Positions 8,428-17,965 of a DNA stretch of 64,000 nucleotides are shown one piece after another. Below the pieces are notes generated by a model. It was not told the origin of the DNA. It did not search any database and worked only from the letters and a program-made list of their open reading frames with translations. The translations under genes were made by a program, and so were the position numbers. The stretch covers positions 1 through 64,000 of the forward strand of contig NZ_LMVK01000012.1 in NCBI RefSeq assembly GCF_001541315.1. The letters are read 5' to 3'. The stretch is from Agrobacterium tumefaciens str. B6. Its GTDB lineage: Bacteria; Pseudomonadota; Alphaproteobacteria; Rhizobiales; Rhizobiaceae. Numbering within the stretch: the first letter of the stretch is position 1; the number at the start of each line of letters is the position of its first letter.

Positions 8428-9468
8428 ATGGAAGTGAAAGTTTCCGGCATCACCAAGCAGTTCGATCGCTTTCCCGCACTGAACGACGTGTCGCTCGATA
8501 TTCGTTCCGGCGAGCTGATCGCTCTGCTCGGTCCCTCCGGTTCCGGCAAGACGACGCTGCTGCGTCTCATCGCCGGCTTGGAGCAGCCGACCAAAGGCCA
8601 CATCTTCTTCGGGGATGAGGACGCCTCGCACCGCACGGTGCAGGAGCGTAATGTCGGTTTCGTCTTTCAGCATTACGCGCTGTTCCGCCATATGACGGTG
8701 GCGGAGAACATCGCCTTCGGCCTGAAGGTGCGTCCTTCCGCCAAGCGCCCGCCGAAAGCGGAAATCCGCAGGCGCGTGTCCGAGCTTCTCGATATGGTGC
8801 ATCTCTCCGGTCTCGAAAAACGTTACCCCACACAGCTTTCCGGCGGTCAGCGCCAGCGCGTGGCGCTTGCCCGCGCCGTCGCCATCGAGCCGAAGGTCCT
8901 GCTTCTCGATGAACCTTTCGGCGCGCTCGATGCCAAGGTCCGCAAGGAGCTGCGCCGCTGGCTGCGTGAATTCCACGACCGCACCGGCCACACCACCGTT
9001 TTCGTGACCCACGATCAGGAAGAGGCGCTGGAACTGGCCGACCGCGTCGTCGTCATGAGCCAGGGCAAGATCGAACAGGTGGGCACGGCGGACGATGTTT
9101 ATGACACGCCCAATTCCCCCTTCGTCTTCTCCTTCATCGGCGAATCCTCCAGCCTGCCGATAACGATCCGCGACGGCCATGTACTGTTTCAGGGAGAGAG
9201 CATCGGCATCGATGAGAGCGGCACGGGCGAGGGTGAGCTTTTCTTCCGTCCGGAAGATGTGGTGCTGACGCAGGAGAAGGACGCGCTTTACGGCAAGGTC
9301 ACCACTTGTCGCCGCCTCGCCGGCACCCGCATCGCCGAAATCGACATCGCCAATAACGGCCACGAGCCCTATCACCTCGAAATCGAGGTGCCGCTCAACG
9401 CCGCCGTGGCCGTGGGCGCGGAACTGCGCTTCCGTCCGACGCGGTGGAAGGTGTTCGGGAAGAAGTAG
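8428..9468 (+). CDS. cysA: sulfate ABC importer ATPase CysA
   Basis: This cytoplasmic ATPase energises sulfate import. In the 346-residue protein Walker A GPSGSGKT is at about 35-42, the signature LSGGQ at 137-141, Walker B LLLDEP at 158-163, and the switch His in [10 protein letters not shown]. The C-terminal third (about 235-346) is the regulatory beta-rich domain found in CysA/MalK-type ATPases (FRPEDV motif). The ATG at 8428 has GAAAGG upstream. A TTG at 8413 overlapping the cysW stop is less likely. It is the last gene of the operon and is followed by repeat copy 2. Confidence 0.95.
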   Translation: MEVKVSGITKQFDRFPALNDVSLDIRSGELIALLGPSGSGKTTLLRLIAGLEQPTKGHIFFGDEDASHRTVQERNVGFVFQHYALFRHMTVAENIAFGLKVRPSAKRPPKAEIRRRVSELLDMVHLSGLEKRYPTQLSGGQRQRVALARAVAIEPKVLLLDEPFGALDAKVRKELRRWLREFHDRTGHTTVFVTHDQEEALELADRVVVMSQGKIEQVGTADDVYDTPNSPFVFSFIGESSSLPITIRDGHVLFQGESIGIDESGTGEGELFFRPEDVVLTQEKDALYGKVTTCRRLAGTRIAEIDIANNGHEPYHLEIEVPLNAAVAVGAELRFRPTRWKVFGKK

Positions 9469-9515
9469 GGGAGGTATCGCGGAGGCAGTTGACGGTTTGT
9501 TGCGACCTGCAGTTC

Positions 9516-9637
9516 CTCCGTCATACCGGCCTTGAGCCGGTATCCAGCCAGCCCAAGTCCTTGGGCTGAAATGACTCTTCCCCGCCGCGCAGACGCGCGT
9601 CGACTGGATTCCGGCTCAAGGCCGGTATGACGGGGAG
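9516..9637. repeat. mosaic palindromic repeat, copy 2
   Basis: The arms CATACCGGCCTTGAGCCGGTAT and the complementary ATTCCGGCTCAAGGCCGGTATG flank a core of CAGCCCAAGTCCTTGGGCTG, GACTCTTC and GCGCAGACGCGCG. The core is nearly the reverse complement of copy 1, but the arms differ completely from copy 1. It lies downstream of cysA. Confidence 0.85.
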
Positions 9638-9721
9638 AGTGAGGCTACCGCGAACGCCATCAAATGCCGCTTTTGCCGCGTTAGTTCACGCCCGGATTTC
9701 CACGCTGACCCGTCTCAATCC

Positions 9722-9753
9722 AGAAACGGAAAAGGGCCGCCGAAGCGACCCTT
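9722..9753 (-). terminator. minus-strand terminator after the 24-codon ORF
   Basis: On the minus strand AAGGGTCGC and GCGGCCCTT pair over 9 bases around a TTCG tetraloop and are followed by TTTTCCGTTT. It lies 64 bases beyond the stop of the small ORF at 9817-9891 and gives that ORF its own transcription unit. Confidence 0.75.
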
Positions 9754-9816
9754 CCATGAGCTTGGTCCTGTTTACAGACCCGGGACTGTTTCTCAACGTT
9801 CCGAAGGCAAGATGTC

Positions 9817-9891
9817 TTACGCCGAGGGCTGCCCCGTCGAAAACACACCCTTTCCATTGCCTGCACCAGAGACCGAAATCTCATTAGACAT
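9817..9891 (-). CDS. 24-residue peptide with an exceptionally strong ribosome binding site
   Basis: On the minus strand GGAAGGAGGTGATCC, an 11-base-plus match to the anti-Shine-Dalgarno end of 16S rRNA, sits 7 bases before an ATG. That ATG opens a 24-codon frame ending in TAA. The product is small and polar, rich in Gly and Ser, with no membrane span. A CTTGCA-N17-TACCTT promoter-like pair lies about 60 bases upstream, and a TTCG-loop terminator follows, so it looks like a self-contained gene. I do not recognise a family. It could instead be a non-coding or regulatory RNA whose leader mimics a ribosome binding site. Confidence 0.5.
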   Translation of the reverse strand: MSNEISVSGAGNGKGVFSTGQPSA

Positions 9892-9985
9892 TGGATCACC
9901 TCCTTCCGATACGTTGAACATAACTAGAAGGTAGTACGATTCGTCAGTAATGCAAGAGGGGTTACTTATAACGGGCGCCCGGGCA

Positions 9986-10999
9986 TTACGACACCCGCAT
10001 CACGATCTTGCCGATATGATTGCTGCTCTCCATCAGCCGGTGCGCTTCCACAACCTCGTCCAGCGTGAAGACCCGGTTGATAACAGGCGCGACCTGACCG
10101 CTTTCGATGAGCGGCCAGACCTCTCCGATGAGGTCGTCGCGGATGGCGCGTTTTTCGTCCGCCGTGCGGGGACGCATGGTGGAGCCGGTGACGGTGAGGC
10201 GTTTGACCATGATCGGGGTTAGATTGACCTTCTCGGCCATGGCACCACCCAGAAAGGCGATGATCGACAGGCAGCCATCCTTGGCGAGTGCCGCAAGGTT
10301 CTTTTCGAAATAGGCTGCGCCGATCATGTCGAGAACGACATCGACGCCCTTGCCGCCGGTTTCGGATTTAACGATCTCGGCGAAATCCTCCTCGCGGTAA
10401 TTGATCGCGCGCTTGGCGCCGAGCTTCACGCAGGCCTCGCATTTTTCCGCCGAGCCCGCCGTGGCATAGACTTCGGCGCCAAAGGCTTTCGCAAGCTGGA
10501 TGGCCGTCGTGCCGATACCGCTGGTGCCGCCGTGGATGAGCACGCTTTCCCCTTCGGTAAGGCCTGCCATCTGGAAGAGATTGGCCCAGACAGTGAAGAA
10601 AGTTTCCGGCAATGCGGCCGCTTTGACGGCGTCGTAACCTTTGGGGAAGGGCAGGGCCTGCCCGGCGGGCACGGTGCAATATTCGGCATAAGCGCCGCCA
10701 TTGGCGAGCGCGCAGACCTTGTCGCCCAGCGCGAATTCATCGACGCCTTCACCGAGAGCGACCACCTCGCCGGCGATTTCGAGGCCGAGGATCGGGCTTG
10801 CATCCTTCGGCGGCGGATAGGTGCCCTGGCGCTGCGCGACATCGGGGCGGTTGACGCCCGCCGCCTCGACCTTCACCAGAATTTCGCCTTTTGCGGGATT
10901 CGGCCAAGGCGCTTGCGAAAGGCGCATCACCTCCGGGCCGCCATGGGAGGGAAGGTCGATGAAGCGCATTTTTTCGGGCAGGGTCATAGTGTCGGGCAT
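9986..10999 (-). CDS. NAD(P)H:quinone oxidoreductase, MDR family
   Basis: This is a zinc-independent medium-chain dehydrogenase/reductase of the quinone oxidoreductase (PIG3-like) group, predicted to reduce quinones or enones with NADPH in the cytoplasm. The 337-residue protein has the GroES-like N-terminal domain ([16 protein letters not shown]) and a Rossmann domain with [10 protein letters not shown] for nucleotide binding. The zinc ligands of alcohol dehydrogenases are missing. The start at 10999 is chosen over a 44-residue upstream extension of low-complexity composition; ATGs at 10987 and 10969 are also possible. It follows the EAL-GGDEF gene by 88 bases on the same strand and may be co-transcribed. 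Confidence 0.85.
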   Translation of the reverse strand: MPDTMTLPEKMRFIDLPSHGGPEVMRLSQAPWPNPAKGEILVKVEAAGVNRPDVAQRQGTYPPPKDASPILGLEIAGEVVALGEGVDEFALGDKVCALANGGAYAEYCTVPAGQALPFPKGYDAVKAAALPETFFTVWANLFQMAGLTEGESVLIHGGTSGIGTTAIQLAKAFGAEVYATAGSAEKCEACVKLGAKRAINYREEDFAEIVKSETGGKGVDVVLDMIGAAYFEKNLAALAKDGCLSIIAFLGGAMAEKVNLTPIMVKRLTVTGSTMRPRTADEKRAIRDDLIGEVWPLIESGQVAPVINRVFTLDEVVEAHRLMESSNHIGKIVMRVS

Positions 11000-11087
11000 G
11001 GCCAGGGGCAACTCCTCACTTGTCGGCGTCACCTGAAGATGTAGGTCAGATGCGCCGTCGAGGGAAGGTGGCCCTTTGCCGCTGATG

Positions 11088-12890
11088 TCAATTTGTCTCG
11101 CCGAACAGCCGGACGACGAAGCCGCTTTCATTTTCCTTCGCAGCGGCCTTCACACCCGCGATCTCGCTGCCGATACGCTCGGGATTGGCGATGATCAGCC
11201 CCTTCGGCAAGGTTAGGACGCCGATCGAGCAGCGCAGCAGCGCGAAGTCACGCTCGTTGCCGTGGCGGTCCTGGCCTTTCATGCAGCCGGCGGCGCGGTC
11301 TTCGTCCGAATAGAGTTCGGCGACATCGTCGTGAAAATCGCTGAGCAGCCGCTCTAGGATTTCCGTCAGTTCTCCTACCGACCAGTCACGCACGCCGATG
11401 AAGAAGTCGTCGCCGCCGATATGGCCGAGGAAACAATCACCGGCAAAAAAGTAGCGGCGCATCAGAGCCGAAAACAGGGTGATGGCGTGGTCACCGGCGT
11501 TGAAGCCGTATTTGTCGTTGAAGGGTTTGAAATTATCGAAGTCGCAATAGCAGAAGAAACGCGACTCGTCGCCGTCGCTGCAGCGGTCGGCAATGAAGCC
11601 GCCAATCGCGCGGTTGCCGGGCAGCGCCGTCAGCGGGTTCTGGTCCTGCGCCATCTTCAGCTGTTTTTCGTTGATGACCTTGATGAGCGAGGCCGCGGAA
11701 ACAATGCCGGCGTAACGCATGTTTTCGGTGAGGATGATGCAGGCGCTGCCGCCCATGCTGGCGAACATGTTCATCAGTTGGTCGGCATCCGCATCGAGGC
11801 CGACGATCGGCGCGGGATCGACGAAATGGGAAATGGTGCGCTCATAGATCTTGTTCTTGAGCAGGTCGCGGCCGAAGGGCCGGTAGATATATTCCTTGAG
11901 GTGATATTCGTTGATGACGCCGCGCGGTTCGCCATTGGCGTTGAGAACCGGGAAGAAGGCCTGCTGCGGATTTCTGCGGAACAGTTCGAAGACGCTGTCG
12001 ACGCTGTCATGCTCGAAGACGGTGGGAAGGCGCTCTATTTCCCGGCGGATGAGAATTTCATCCAGCGTCTGGCTGCTGCGTCGCGCCACGCCGATGCGGT
12101 TGATGTGGGGAAAACTTTCAGGCAATTCGCTGGTGAAGACCGTTGGCCTGGCGATCAGCCAGCCCTGCACCAGATCGACGCCGAATTCGCGGCAGGTCAG
12201 AAATTCCGCTTCGGTTTCGATGCCTTCCGCAATGACCCTGACGCCGAGAACATGGGCGATGTTGACGATGTTGCGCACAAGGTGCTGCTTGCGCGGCAAT
12301 TGGTCGACGCCGGTGATGAAATGCCGGTCGATCTTCAGGTAATCCAGCGGGAAGTCGCAGAGCAGCTTCATCTCGCCGTGACCGGCGCCGAAATCGTCGA
12401 TTGCCAGCTTGAAGCCTTCCTTGCGCATACGGGCGATCAGCGCCGTGAACTCCGGCACGCTGGTATTATCGAAGCGTTCGGAAAGTTCAAAGCAGATGGA
12501 GGAGGCCGGAATGCCCGCCCGCGCCAGATGGCCGACGAGCTTGTCCAGAATGGCGTCGCCATGCGGGATCAGCCGTACATCGAGATTGAGGAACAGGGTG
12601 GCGGAGGAAAAATCGGGCAGGGTGGAGAATTTTGCGAGCGCCCGGCTTGCCAGCATCTGCTCGAAGGCCTTCAGCTCGCCATCTGCAGCAGCCTGGTCGA
12701 GAAGCGCCAGCGGATTGGAAAAACCGAGCCGATCATGGCCGCGCATCAGCGATTCATAACCGAAGATCGTGCCCGTCGTCGCCTCGACAATCGGCTGGAA
12801 CGCCGTTTCGAGCACCAGCTTGGCCATGGGAAACATGTGCCCGGAGGCAAAACGCCTGATGACATCGTTCTCCAGCGTGACGGCCTGCAT
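11088..12890 (-). CDS. EAL-CBS-GGDEF cyclic-di-GMP signalling protein
   Basis: This 600-residue cytoplasmic protein has an N-terminal EAL domain (about 25-260), a CBS pair (about 275-405) and a C-terminal GGDEF domain (about 415-600), the reverse of the common GGDEF-EAL order. EAL catalytic residues appear intact: E46 (ESL for EAL), N102, E135, D165-D166 (DDFG), K186, E222/E225 and Q242. Phosphodiesterase activity is therefore likely. The GGDEF signature is GGDDF at 492-496, with [11 protein letters not shown] before it. The Glu-to-Asp change and lack of an RxxD inhibitory site leave cyclase activity uncertain. CBS domains may sense a nucleotide. No membrane span is visible. The start has a GGAG site 8 bases upstream. 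Confidence 0.9.
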   Translation of the reverse strand: MQAVTLENDVIRRFASGHMFPMAKLVLETAFQPIVEATTGTIFGYESLMRGHDRLGFSNPLALLDQAAADGELKAFEQMLASRALAKFSTLPDFSSATLFLNLDVRLIPHGDAILDKLVGHLARAGIPASSICFELSERFDNTSVPEFTALIARMRKEGFKLAIDDFGAGHGEMKLLCDFPLDYLKIDRHFITGVDQLPRKQHLVRNIVNIAHVLGVRVIAEGIETEAEFLTCREFGVDLVQGWLIARPTVFTSELPESFPHINRIGVARRSSQTLDEILIRREIERLPTVFEHDSVDSVFELFRRNPQQAFFPVLNANGEPRGVINEYHLKEYIYRPFGRDLLKNKIYERTISHFVDPAPIVGLDADADQLMNMFASMGGSACIILTENMRYAGIVSAASLIKVINEKQLKMAQDQNPLTALPGNRAIGGFIADRCSDGDESRFFCYCDFDNFKPFNDKYGFNAGDHAITLFSALMRRYFFAGDCFLGHIGGDDFFIGVRDWSVGELTEILERLLSDFHDDVAELYSDEDRAAGCMKGQDRHGNERDFALLRCSIGVLTLPKGLIIANPERIGSEIAGVKAAAKENESGFVVRLFGETN

Positions 12891-13021
12891 TTTATTCTCC
12901 GCTGTTGCCGGTCCCCATGTGGCTAACGTAAGGGGAGCCTGTCTCTTTTGCGGCGAACAATCGCAGATTACAGGTCAACAAAAGCTTTCACGACTGTGAA
13001 GCTTTGATGAACGTTTTGTTA

Positions 13022-13064
13022 CAACCCCATAAGCATGTAGGCCTATGAGCATGTGGGGTTGTTG
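13022..13064. terminator. possible hairpin terminator after the ParD-like gene
   Basis: CAACCCCAT near 13022-13030 pairs with ATGTGGGGTTG near 13051-13061 with one bulged base. No T run follows on either strand, so termination is uncertain. Confidence 0.3.
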
Positions 13065-13073
13065 CGCCGGGCC

Positions 13074-13310
13074 TCATGCGCTGCGGACGTGCCCGGTGTG
13101 AGCGGCGTAGAGATCCGCGACGTTCATGCGCTCCCGGTCTGCCTCGACAGACTCTGCGGACTCGGTGCCGACGCCATGTTCAGCGGAGGCCGCCCATAGT
13201 CTCAGCGCTGCCCTGACGACCTCGCTGCCGGATGCGTAAGCGCCGCAATTCACGGCCTCGCGCATTCTTGCTGCCTGTTCCGGGGAAATCGATACTGTTA
13301 CCATTGGCAT
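13074..13310 (-). CDS. ParD-like ribbon-helix-helix antitoxin, orphan
   Basis: The 78-residue protein begins with MPMVTVSISPEQAARMREAV and continues with GAYASGSEVVRAALRLW. This is the ribbon-helix-helix DNA-binding fold of type II ParD/CopG antitoxins, which bind their own promoter and neutralise a ParE partner. A GGGAG ribosome binding site lies 8 bases upstream. No ParE-like gene follows: the next 180 bases downstream hold only a hairpin before the convergent EAL-gene promoter region. It is either a solitary antitoxin or remnant, or it acts with a toxin elsewhere. The C-terminal 30 residues are poorly conserved in type. Confidence 0.75.
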   Translation of the reverse strand: MPMVTVSISPEQAARMREAVNCGAYASGSEVVRAALRLWAASAEHGVGTESAESVEADRERMNVADLYAAHTGHVRSA

Positions 13311-13679
13311 GATATCACTCCCTTCTTTAAACGCTGCGATCGGTCCTTCGATGTCCGGTTTGCGGATCGGGCGCCGTCGTGGTCTAGGCGGGCGTTTTTA
13401 TCGTCTTTCGTCTGGCGCCGCTTCCAGCGAAATTTGTATCATCAGCGATATTAGCACGAAACGCGTTCCATTCCCAATTCGCAGTATATCACGGTTTAGT
13501 TTTTCCCCCGTGAACCGGGCGGCAGCATGGGGTTCGCCACACCGGCCGATGCCTGCGAAACTATCACTGTCCGGCGGCGGAAAATATGATCCATCGCAAA
13601 TCAGCGACATAAAATGGCGCGTTTTTTATTGATTGATTGATCAATCAAGAATAATTTGCCATCCGTCAAGGAGACCCCT
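13311..13679. other. intergenic region with the bet operon promoter
   Basis: Apart from the BetI-type palindrome at 13633-13648 near the right edge, I see no gene or repeat in this stretch. The open frames on both strands lack ribosome binding sites. Confidence 0.5.
13633..13648 (+). promoter_or_regulatory. BetI operator
   Basis: TTGATTGATCAATCAA is a perfect 16-base palindrome 31 bases before the betI start. It matches the known BetI recognition pattern built from ATTGATTGATCAAT, so BetI probably represses its own operon here and choline relieves it. Confidence 0.85.
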
Positions 13680-14315
13680 ATGCCCAAGATCGGAATGGAG
13701 CCTTTGCGCCGCAAGGCGCTTGTGGATGCGGCGCTTCGCACCATAGGCCACCATGGTTCGCTGAATGTGACAATGTCTGATATCGCCCGGGAAGCGGGCG
13801 TGTCGGCCGCGCTCGCGCATCATTATTTCGGCAGCAAGCAGCAGCTTCTTCTGGAAACCATCCGCAGTCTGCTGCGTGACTTGAGGCGCGATGCCGTGGC
13901 GGCGCTGACCCGCGCTTCCGGCCCGCGTGAAAGGCTGAGCGCCATCGTGCATGTCTCCTTCCAGAGCGACCAGTTCACGCCCGAAACGGTGGCGGCATGG
14001 CTCGCCTTTTATGTCGAGGCGCAGCGTTCGGAAGAAACCCGCCGCCTGCTGGTGCTTTATTCCCGCCGCCTGCGCTCAAACCTCATGGCGAGCCTCAACC
14101 GGCTTTGCCCGCCGGACGATGCCGCGCGCATCGCGGAAGGGGCGGCGGCTCTGATCGACGGGCTTTATATCAGGCACAGCCTGCGTTCCGCCCCGCTTGG
14201 CCTCGCCTCCGCGCCGGCGCTGGTCGAGGATTATTTCGACATGCAGCTTAAATCTTTTCCCGATGGACAGCGCCCGAAGCCGTCCATCCGCGTTCTCAAG
14301 GAGACTTCGACATGA
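13680..14315 (+). CDS. betI: TetR-family choline-responsive repressor BetI
   Basis: BetI represses the choline-to-betaine genes in the absence of choline. The 211-residue protein has the N-terminal TetR helix-turn-helix ([19 protein letters not shown] at about 38-56) and an all-helical ligand domain. The start at 13680 follows AAGGAGA by 7 bases and matches the family start [11 protein letters not shown]. It is the first gene of betI-betB-betA, overlaps betB by 4 bases (ATGA), and has a BetI palindrome immediately upstream, consistent with autoregulation. Confidence 0.95.
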   Translation: MPKIGMEPLRRKALVDAALRTIGHHGSLNVTMSDIAREAGVSAALAHHYFGSKQQLLLETIRSLLRDLRRDAVAALTRASGPRERLSAIVHVSFQSDQFTPETVAAWLAFYVEAQRSEETRRLLVLYSRRLRSNLMASLNRLCPPDDAARIAEGAAALIDGLYIRHSLRSAPLGLASAPALVEDYFDMQLKSFPDGQRPKPSIRVLKETST

Positions 14316-15793
14316 CCATCGCCACGCCGCTCAAGGCGCAGCCGAAAGCCTCGCATTTCATCGACGGGGACTATGTCGAGGATAATACCGGCACACCGTT
14401 CGAGAGCATCTTCCCGGCCACCGGCGAAGTGATCGCAAGGCTGCATGCGGCGACACCTGCCATCGTCGAGCGCGCCATCGCCTCGGCCAAACGCGCGCAG
14501 AAGGAATGGGCGGCGATGAGCCCGATGGCGCGCGGCCGCATCCTCAAACGCGCCGCCGATATCATGCGCGAACGCAACGATGCGCTTTCCACGCTGGAAA
14601 CGCTGGATACGGGCAAGCCCATTCAGGAAACCATCGTCGCCGACCCAACCTCCGGCGCCGATGCTTTCGAATTCTTCGGCGGCATCGCGCCGTCCGCCCT
14701 GAATGGCGATTATATCCCGCTCGGCGGTGATTTCGCCTATACCAAGCGTGTGCCGCTCGGCGTCTGCGTCGGCATCGGCGCCTGGAACTATCCGCAGCAG
14801 ATCGCCTGCTGGAAGGCCGCGCCCGCGCTGGTCGCCGGCAATGCCATGGTCTTCAAGCCCTCGGAAAACACGCCGCTCGGCGCGTTGAAGATTGCCGAAA
14901 TCCTCATCGAAGCCGGCTTGCCAAAGGGCCTGTTCAACGTCATCCAGGGCGACCGCGACACCGGCCCGCTTCTGGTCAACCACCCCGAAGTGGCCAAGGT
15001 CTCGCTCACCGGCTCCGTGCCGACCGGCCGCAAGGTGGCCGCCGCCGCCGCCGGGCATCTGAAGCATGTGACCATGGAACTCGGCGGCAAGTCGCCGATG
15101 ATTGTCTTCGACGATGCCGATATCGAAAGCGCCGTCGGCGGCGCGATGCTCGGCAACTTCTATTCCTCCGGCCAGGTCTGCTCGAACGGCACGCGCGTCT
15201 TCGTGCAGAAAAAGGCGAAGGAGCGTTTCCTCGACAACCTGAAAAGCCGCACCGAGGCGATGATCCTCGGCGATCCCCTCGATTACGACACCCATCTCGG
15301 CCCGCTGGTCTCCAAGGCCCAGCAGGAGAAGGTTCTTTCCTATATCGAAAAGGGTAAGGCGGAAGGAGCGACGCTCATCACCGGCGGCGGCATTCCCAAC
15401 AATGTCTCGGGCGAGGGCGCTTATGTGCAACCGACCGTGTTCGCCGATGTGACCGACGATATGACCATCGCCCGCGAGGAAATCTTCGGGCCGGTCATGT
15501 GCGTGCTGGATTTCGACGATGAGGACGAGGTTATCGCCCGCGCCAACGCAACCGAATTCGGGCTGGCCGGCGGCGTCTTCACCGCCGATCTCGCCCGCGC
15601 CCACCGTGTGGTGGATCAGCTGGAGGCGGGCACGCTGTGGATCAATACCTATAATCTCTGCCCGGTGGAAATGCCCTTCGGCGGCTCCAAGCAGTCCGGC
15701 TTCGGGCGGGAGAATTCGGCGGCGGCGCTGGAGCATTATAGCGAGCTGAAGACGGTTTATGTGAGCACGGGGAAGGTGGAAGCGCCTTATTAA
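14312..15793 (+). CDS. betB: betaine-aldehyde dehydrogenase
   Basis: BetB oxidises betaine aldehyde to glycine betaine with NAD(P)+, the second step of osmoprotectant synthesis from choline. The 493-residue aldehyde dehydrogenase has the proton-abstracting Glu256 (MELGGKSP) and the catalytic Cys290 ([10 protein letters not shown]). GSVPTGRKV in the cofactor site is also typical. It overlaps betI by 4 bases. No betC (choline sulfatase) lies between betI and betB, unlike Sinorhizobium betICBA. About 220 bases holding a palindromic element separate it from betA. Confidence 0.96.
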   Translation: MTIATPLKAQPKASHFIDGDYVEDNTGTPFESIFPATGEVIARLHAATPAIVERAIASAKRAQKEWAAMSPMARGRILKRAADIMRERNDALSTLETLDTGKPIQETIVADPTSGADAFEFFGGIAPSALNGDYIPLGGDFAYTKRVPLGVCVGIGAWNYPQQIACWKAAPALVAGNAMVFKPSENTPLGALKIAEILIEAGLPKGLFNVIQGDRDTGPLLVNHPEVAKVSLTGSVPTGRKVAAAAAGHLKHVTMELGGKSPMIVFDDADIESAVGGAMLGNFYSSGQVCSNGTRVFVQKKAKERFLDNLKSRTEAMILGDPLDYDTHLGPLVSKAQQEKVLSYIEKGKAEGATLITGGGIPNNVSGEGAYVQPTVFADVTDDMTIAREEIFGPVMCVLDFDDEDEVIARANATEFGLAGGVFTADLARAHRVVDQLEAGTLWINTYNLCPVEMPFGGSKQSGFGRENSAAALEHYSELKTVYVSTGKVEAPY

Positions 15794-15810
15794 GGCAGCG
15801 TTGCGGATTG

Positions 15811-15977
15811 GGGCTTACCCCCCTCTGTCCTGCCGGACATCTCCCCCTCAAGGGGGGAGATCGGCAAGACGAGCCGTATCACTTCACCCTCGAAATTTGA
15901 GAAGGGCGAAACCTGGCCTCAGATCGATCTCCCCCGTTGAGGGGGAGATGTCCGGCAGGACAGAGGGGGGTAACCCC
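15811..15977. repeat. long inverted-repeat intergenic element between betB and betA
   Basis: ACCCCCCTCTGTCCTGCCGG...GATC and its near-perfect inverted copy (arms about 15811-15865 and 15924-15977) flank a unique centre of about 58 bases. The sequence type differs from the other repeats in the window and belongs to a family common between genes in rhizobia, from general knowledge. It would form a very stable hairpin in the bet mRNA. Confidence 0.85.
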
Positions 15978-16012
15978 ACCCGCACATGAGCCATTGAGAG
16001 AGAGCACAAATC

Positions 16013-17662
16013 ATGCAGGCAGATTACGTCATCGTCGGTTCGGGCTCCGCAGGCTCCGCCATCGCCTATCGCCTGTCGGAAGACGGTCGTTATTCTGTCA
16101 TCGTCATCGAGGCAGGCGGTTCCGATTTCGGCCCCTTTATCCAGATGCCCGCCGCACTCGCGTGGCCGATGAGCATGAAGCGCTACAATTGGGGTTATCT
16201 CTCCGAGCCCGAACCCAATCTCGACAACCGCCGCATCACCGCCCCGCGCGGCAAGGTCATCGGCGGCTCGTCCTCCATCAACGGCCTCGTTTACGTGCGC
16301 GGCCACGCGGAGGATTTCAACCGCTGGGAAGAGCTTGGCGCGCATGGCTGGGCCTATGCGGATGTGCTGCCTTACTTCAAGCGCATGGAGCACAGCCATG
16401 GCGGCGAGGAAGGCTGGCGCGGCACGGATGGGCCGCTGCATGTGCAGCGTGGCCCCGTCAGCAATCCGCTGTTCCACGCCTTCATTCAGGCGGGCGCGCA
16501 GGCGGGCTTTGAACTGACGGACGATTATAACGGCTCCAAGCAGGAGGGTTTCGGCCTGATGGAGCAGACCATCCACAATGGCCGCCGCTGGTCCGCCGCC
16601 AATGCCTATCTGAAGCCGGCGCTGAAGCGCGGCAACGTCACGCTGGTCAATGGTTTCGCCCGCAAGATCGTCATCGAGAACGGCCGCGCCGTGGGTGTCG
16701 AGATCGAACGCAAGGGCGTGGTGGAAACCGTCACGGCCAATCGCGAGGTCATCCTTTCGGCCTCCTCGTTCAACTCGCCGAAACTGCTGATGCTTTCGGG
16801 CGTCGGTCCTGCTGCCCATCTGAAAGACATGGGCATCGAAGTGAAGGCGGATCGTCCGGGCGTCGGCGCAAATCTTCAGGACCATATGGAGTTTTATTTC
16901 CAGCAGGTCTCCACCAAGCCGGTCTCGCTTTATTCCTGGCTTCCATGGTTCTGGCAGGGCGTGGCGGGCGCGCAATGGCTGCTGTCAAAAGGCGGGCTTG
17001 GCGCCTCCAACCAGTTCGAGGCCTGCGCCTTCCTGCGCTCCGCGCCCGGTCTGAAACAGCCCGATATCCAGTATCATTTCCTGCCCGTGGCCATTTCCTA
17101 TGACGGCAAGGCCGCCGCAAAAAGCCATGGTTTTCAGGTGCATGTCGGCTACAACCTGTCGAAATCGCGCGGCAACGTCACCCTGCGCTCTGCCGATCCG
17201 CATGACGACCCGGTCATCCGCTTCAACTATATGAGCCATCAGGAAGACTGGGAAAAATTCCGCCATTGCGTGCGCCTGACGCGCGAAATCTTCAGCCAGA
17301 AAGCCTTTGACGATTTTCGCGGGCCGGAAATCCAGCCGGGCGAAAATGTCGGGACGGATGAGGAAATTGACGCCTTTTTGCGGGAGCATCTGGAAAGCGC
17401 CTATCACCCCTGCGGCACCTGCCGGATGGGCGACAAGGACGACCCGATGGCCGTCGTCGATCCCGAATGCCGGGTCATCGGAGTGGAGGGCCTGAGGGTT
17501 GCCGACAGCTCGATCTTCCCGCATGTGACCTATGGCAACCTGAACGGCCCGTCGATCATGACCGGCGAAAAGGCGGCGGACCACATTCTCGGCAAGACCC
17601 CGCTGCCGCGTTCCAATCAGGAACCATGGGTGAACCCGCGCGCGGCCGTCAGCGACCGGTGA
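16013..17662 (+). CDS. betA: choline dehydrogenase
   Basis: BetA is the FAD-dependent, membrane-associated GMC oxidoreductase that oxidises choline to betaine aldehyde and can continue to betaine. The 549-residue protein has the FAD-binding [15 protein letters not shown] near the N terminus, the GMC signature [19 protein letters not shown], and the C-terminal catalytic pair His ([10 protein letters not shown]) and Asn ([15 protein letters not shown]). The ATG at 16013 follows GAGAGAG. It is the third bet gene, separated from betB by the palindromic element. Its stop is only a few bases from the convergent toxin gene. Confidence 0.96.
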   Translation: MQADYVIVGSGSAGSAIAYRLSEDGRYSVIVIEAGGSDFGPFIQMPAALAWPMSMKRYNWGYLSEPEPNLDNRRITAPRGKVIGGSSSINGLVYVRGHAEDFNRWEELGAHGWAYADVLPYFKRMEHSHGGEEGWRGTDGPLHVQRGPVSNPLFHAFIQAGAQAGFELTDDYNGSKQEGFGLMEQTIHNGRRWSAANAYLKPALKRGNVTLVNGFARKIVIENGRAVGVEIERKGVVETVTANREVILSASSFNSPKLLMLSGVGPAAHLKDMGIEVKADRPGVGANLQDHMEFYFQQVSTKPVSLYSWLPWFWQGVAGAQWLLSKGGLGASNQFEACAFLRSAPGLKQPDIQYHFLPVAISYDGKAAAKSHGFQVHVGYNLSKSRGNVTLRSADPHDDPVIRFNYMSHQEDWEKFRHCVRLTREIFSQKAFDDFRGPEIQPGENVGTDEEIDAFLREHLESAYHPCGTCRMGDKDDPMAVVDPECRVIGVEGLRVADSSIFPHVTYGNLNGPSIMTGEKAADHILGKTPLPRSNQEPWVNPRAAVSDR

Positions 17663-17665
17663 GGA

Positions 17666-17965
17666 TCAATGGTAGTCGTCCTCGCGCTGGTGGCGGACGG
17701 CGGCAATGGTGACGGTTTCCGGGCCATCAATGCGGAACAGCACGATATAGCCTGATGAACCGAAGGGCAGGAGGAGCTCGCGTATGAGGCTGTTTTCGGC
17801 AGATGCCTTGCGGCAACTGAAAGGAAAATCGCCGAGAATCTCCAGTCCTGCTCTTATGGCGCGGATTGCTTTCTCAGCCACATCGATGTCGTAGGCGATC
17901 AGAAAATCATAGATGCGATCAAAATCGGCCAAGGCTTCTTTGGTATAGCGAAGCTCATACGTCAT
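17666..17965 (-). CDS. ParE/RelE-superfamily toxin
   Basis: This is a 99-residue type II toxin of the ParE/RelE fold. MTYELRYTKEALADFDRIYDFL at the N terminus and IRELLLPFGSSGYIVLFRID and VTIAAVRHQREDDY near the C terminus match the ParE pattern, including the final HxR-ED segment. ParE members poison gyrase and RelE members cleave mRNA; the subfamily cannot be settled by eye. The start overlaps the upstream antitoxin stop by 4 bases (ATGA). It converges with betA, leaving a 3-base gap. Confidence 0.88.
   Translation of the reverse strand: MTYELRYTKEALADFDRIYDFLIAYDIDVAEKAIRAIRAGLEILGDFPFSCRKASAENSLIRELLLPFGSSGYIVLFRIDGPETVTIAAVRHQREDDYH

Noticed and set aside
9889-9910. Possible fragment of the 16S rRNA 3' end on the plus strand (GGATCACCTCCTT)
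   Set aside because: Only this short anti-SD stretch is present, with no upstream rRNA sequence; on the minus strand it is a well-placed ribosome binding site before an ORF.
14231-15736. Long minus-strand frame (501 codons) antisense to betB
   Set aside because: It mirrors betB codon structure on the opposite strand, has no ribosome binding site and shows His/Arg/Asp-rich antisense composition; betB has full catalytic motifs.
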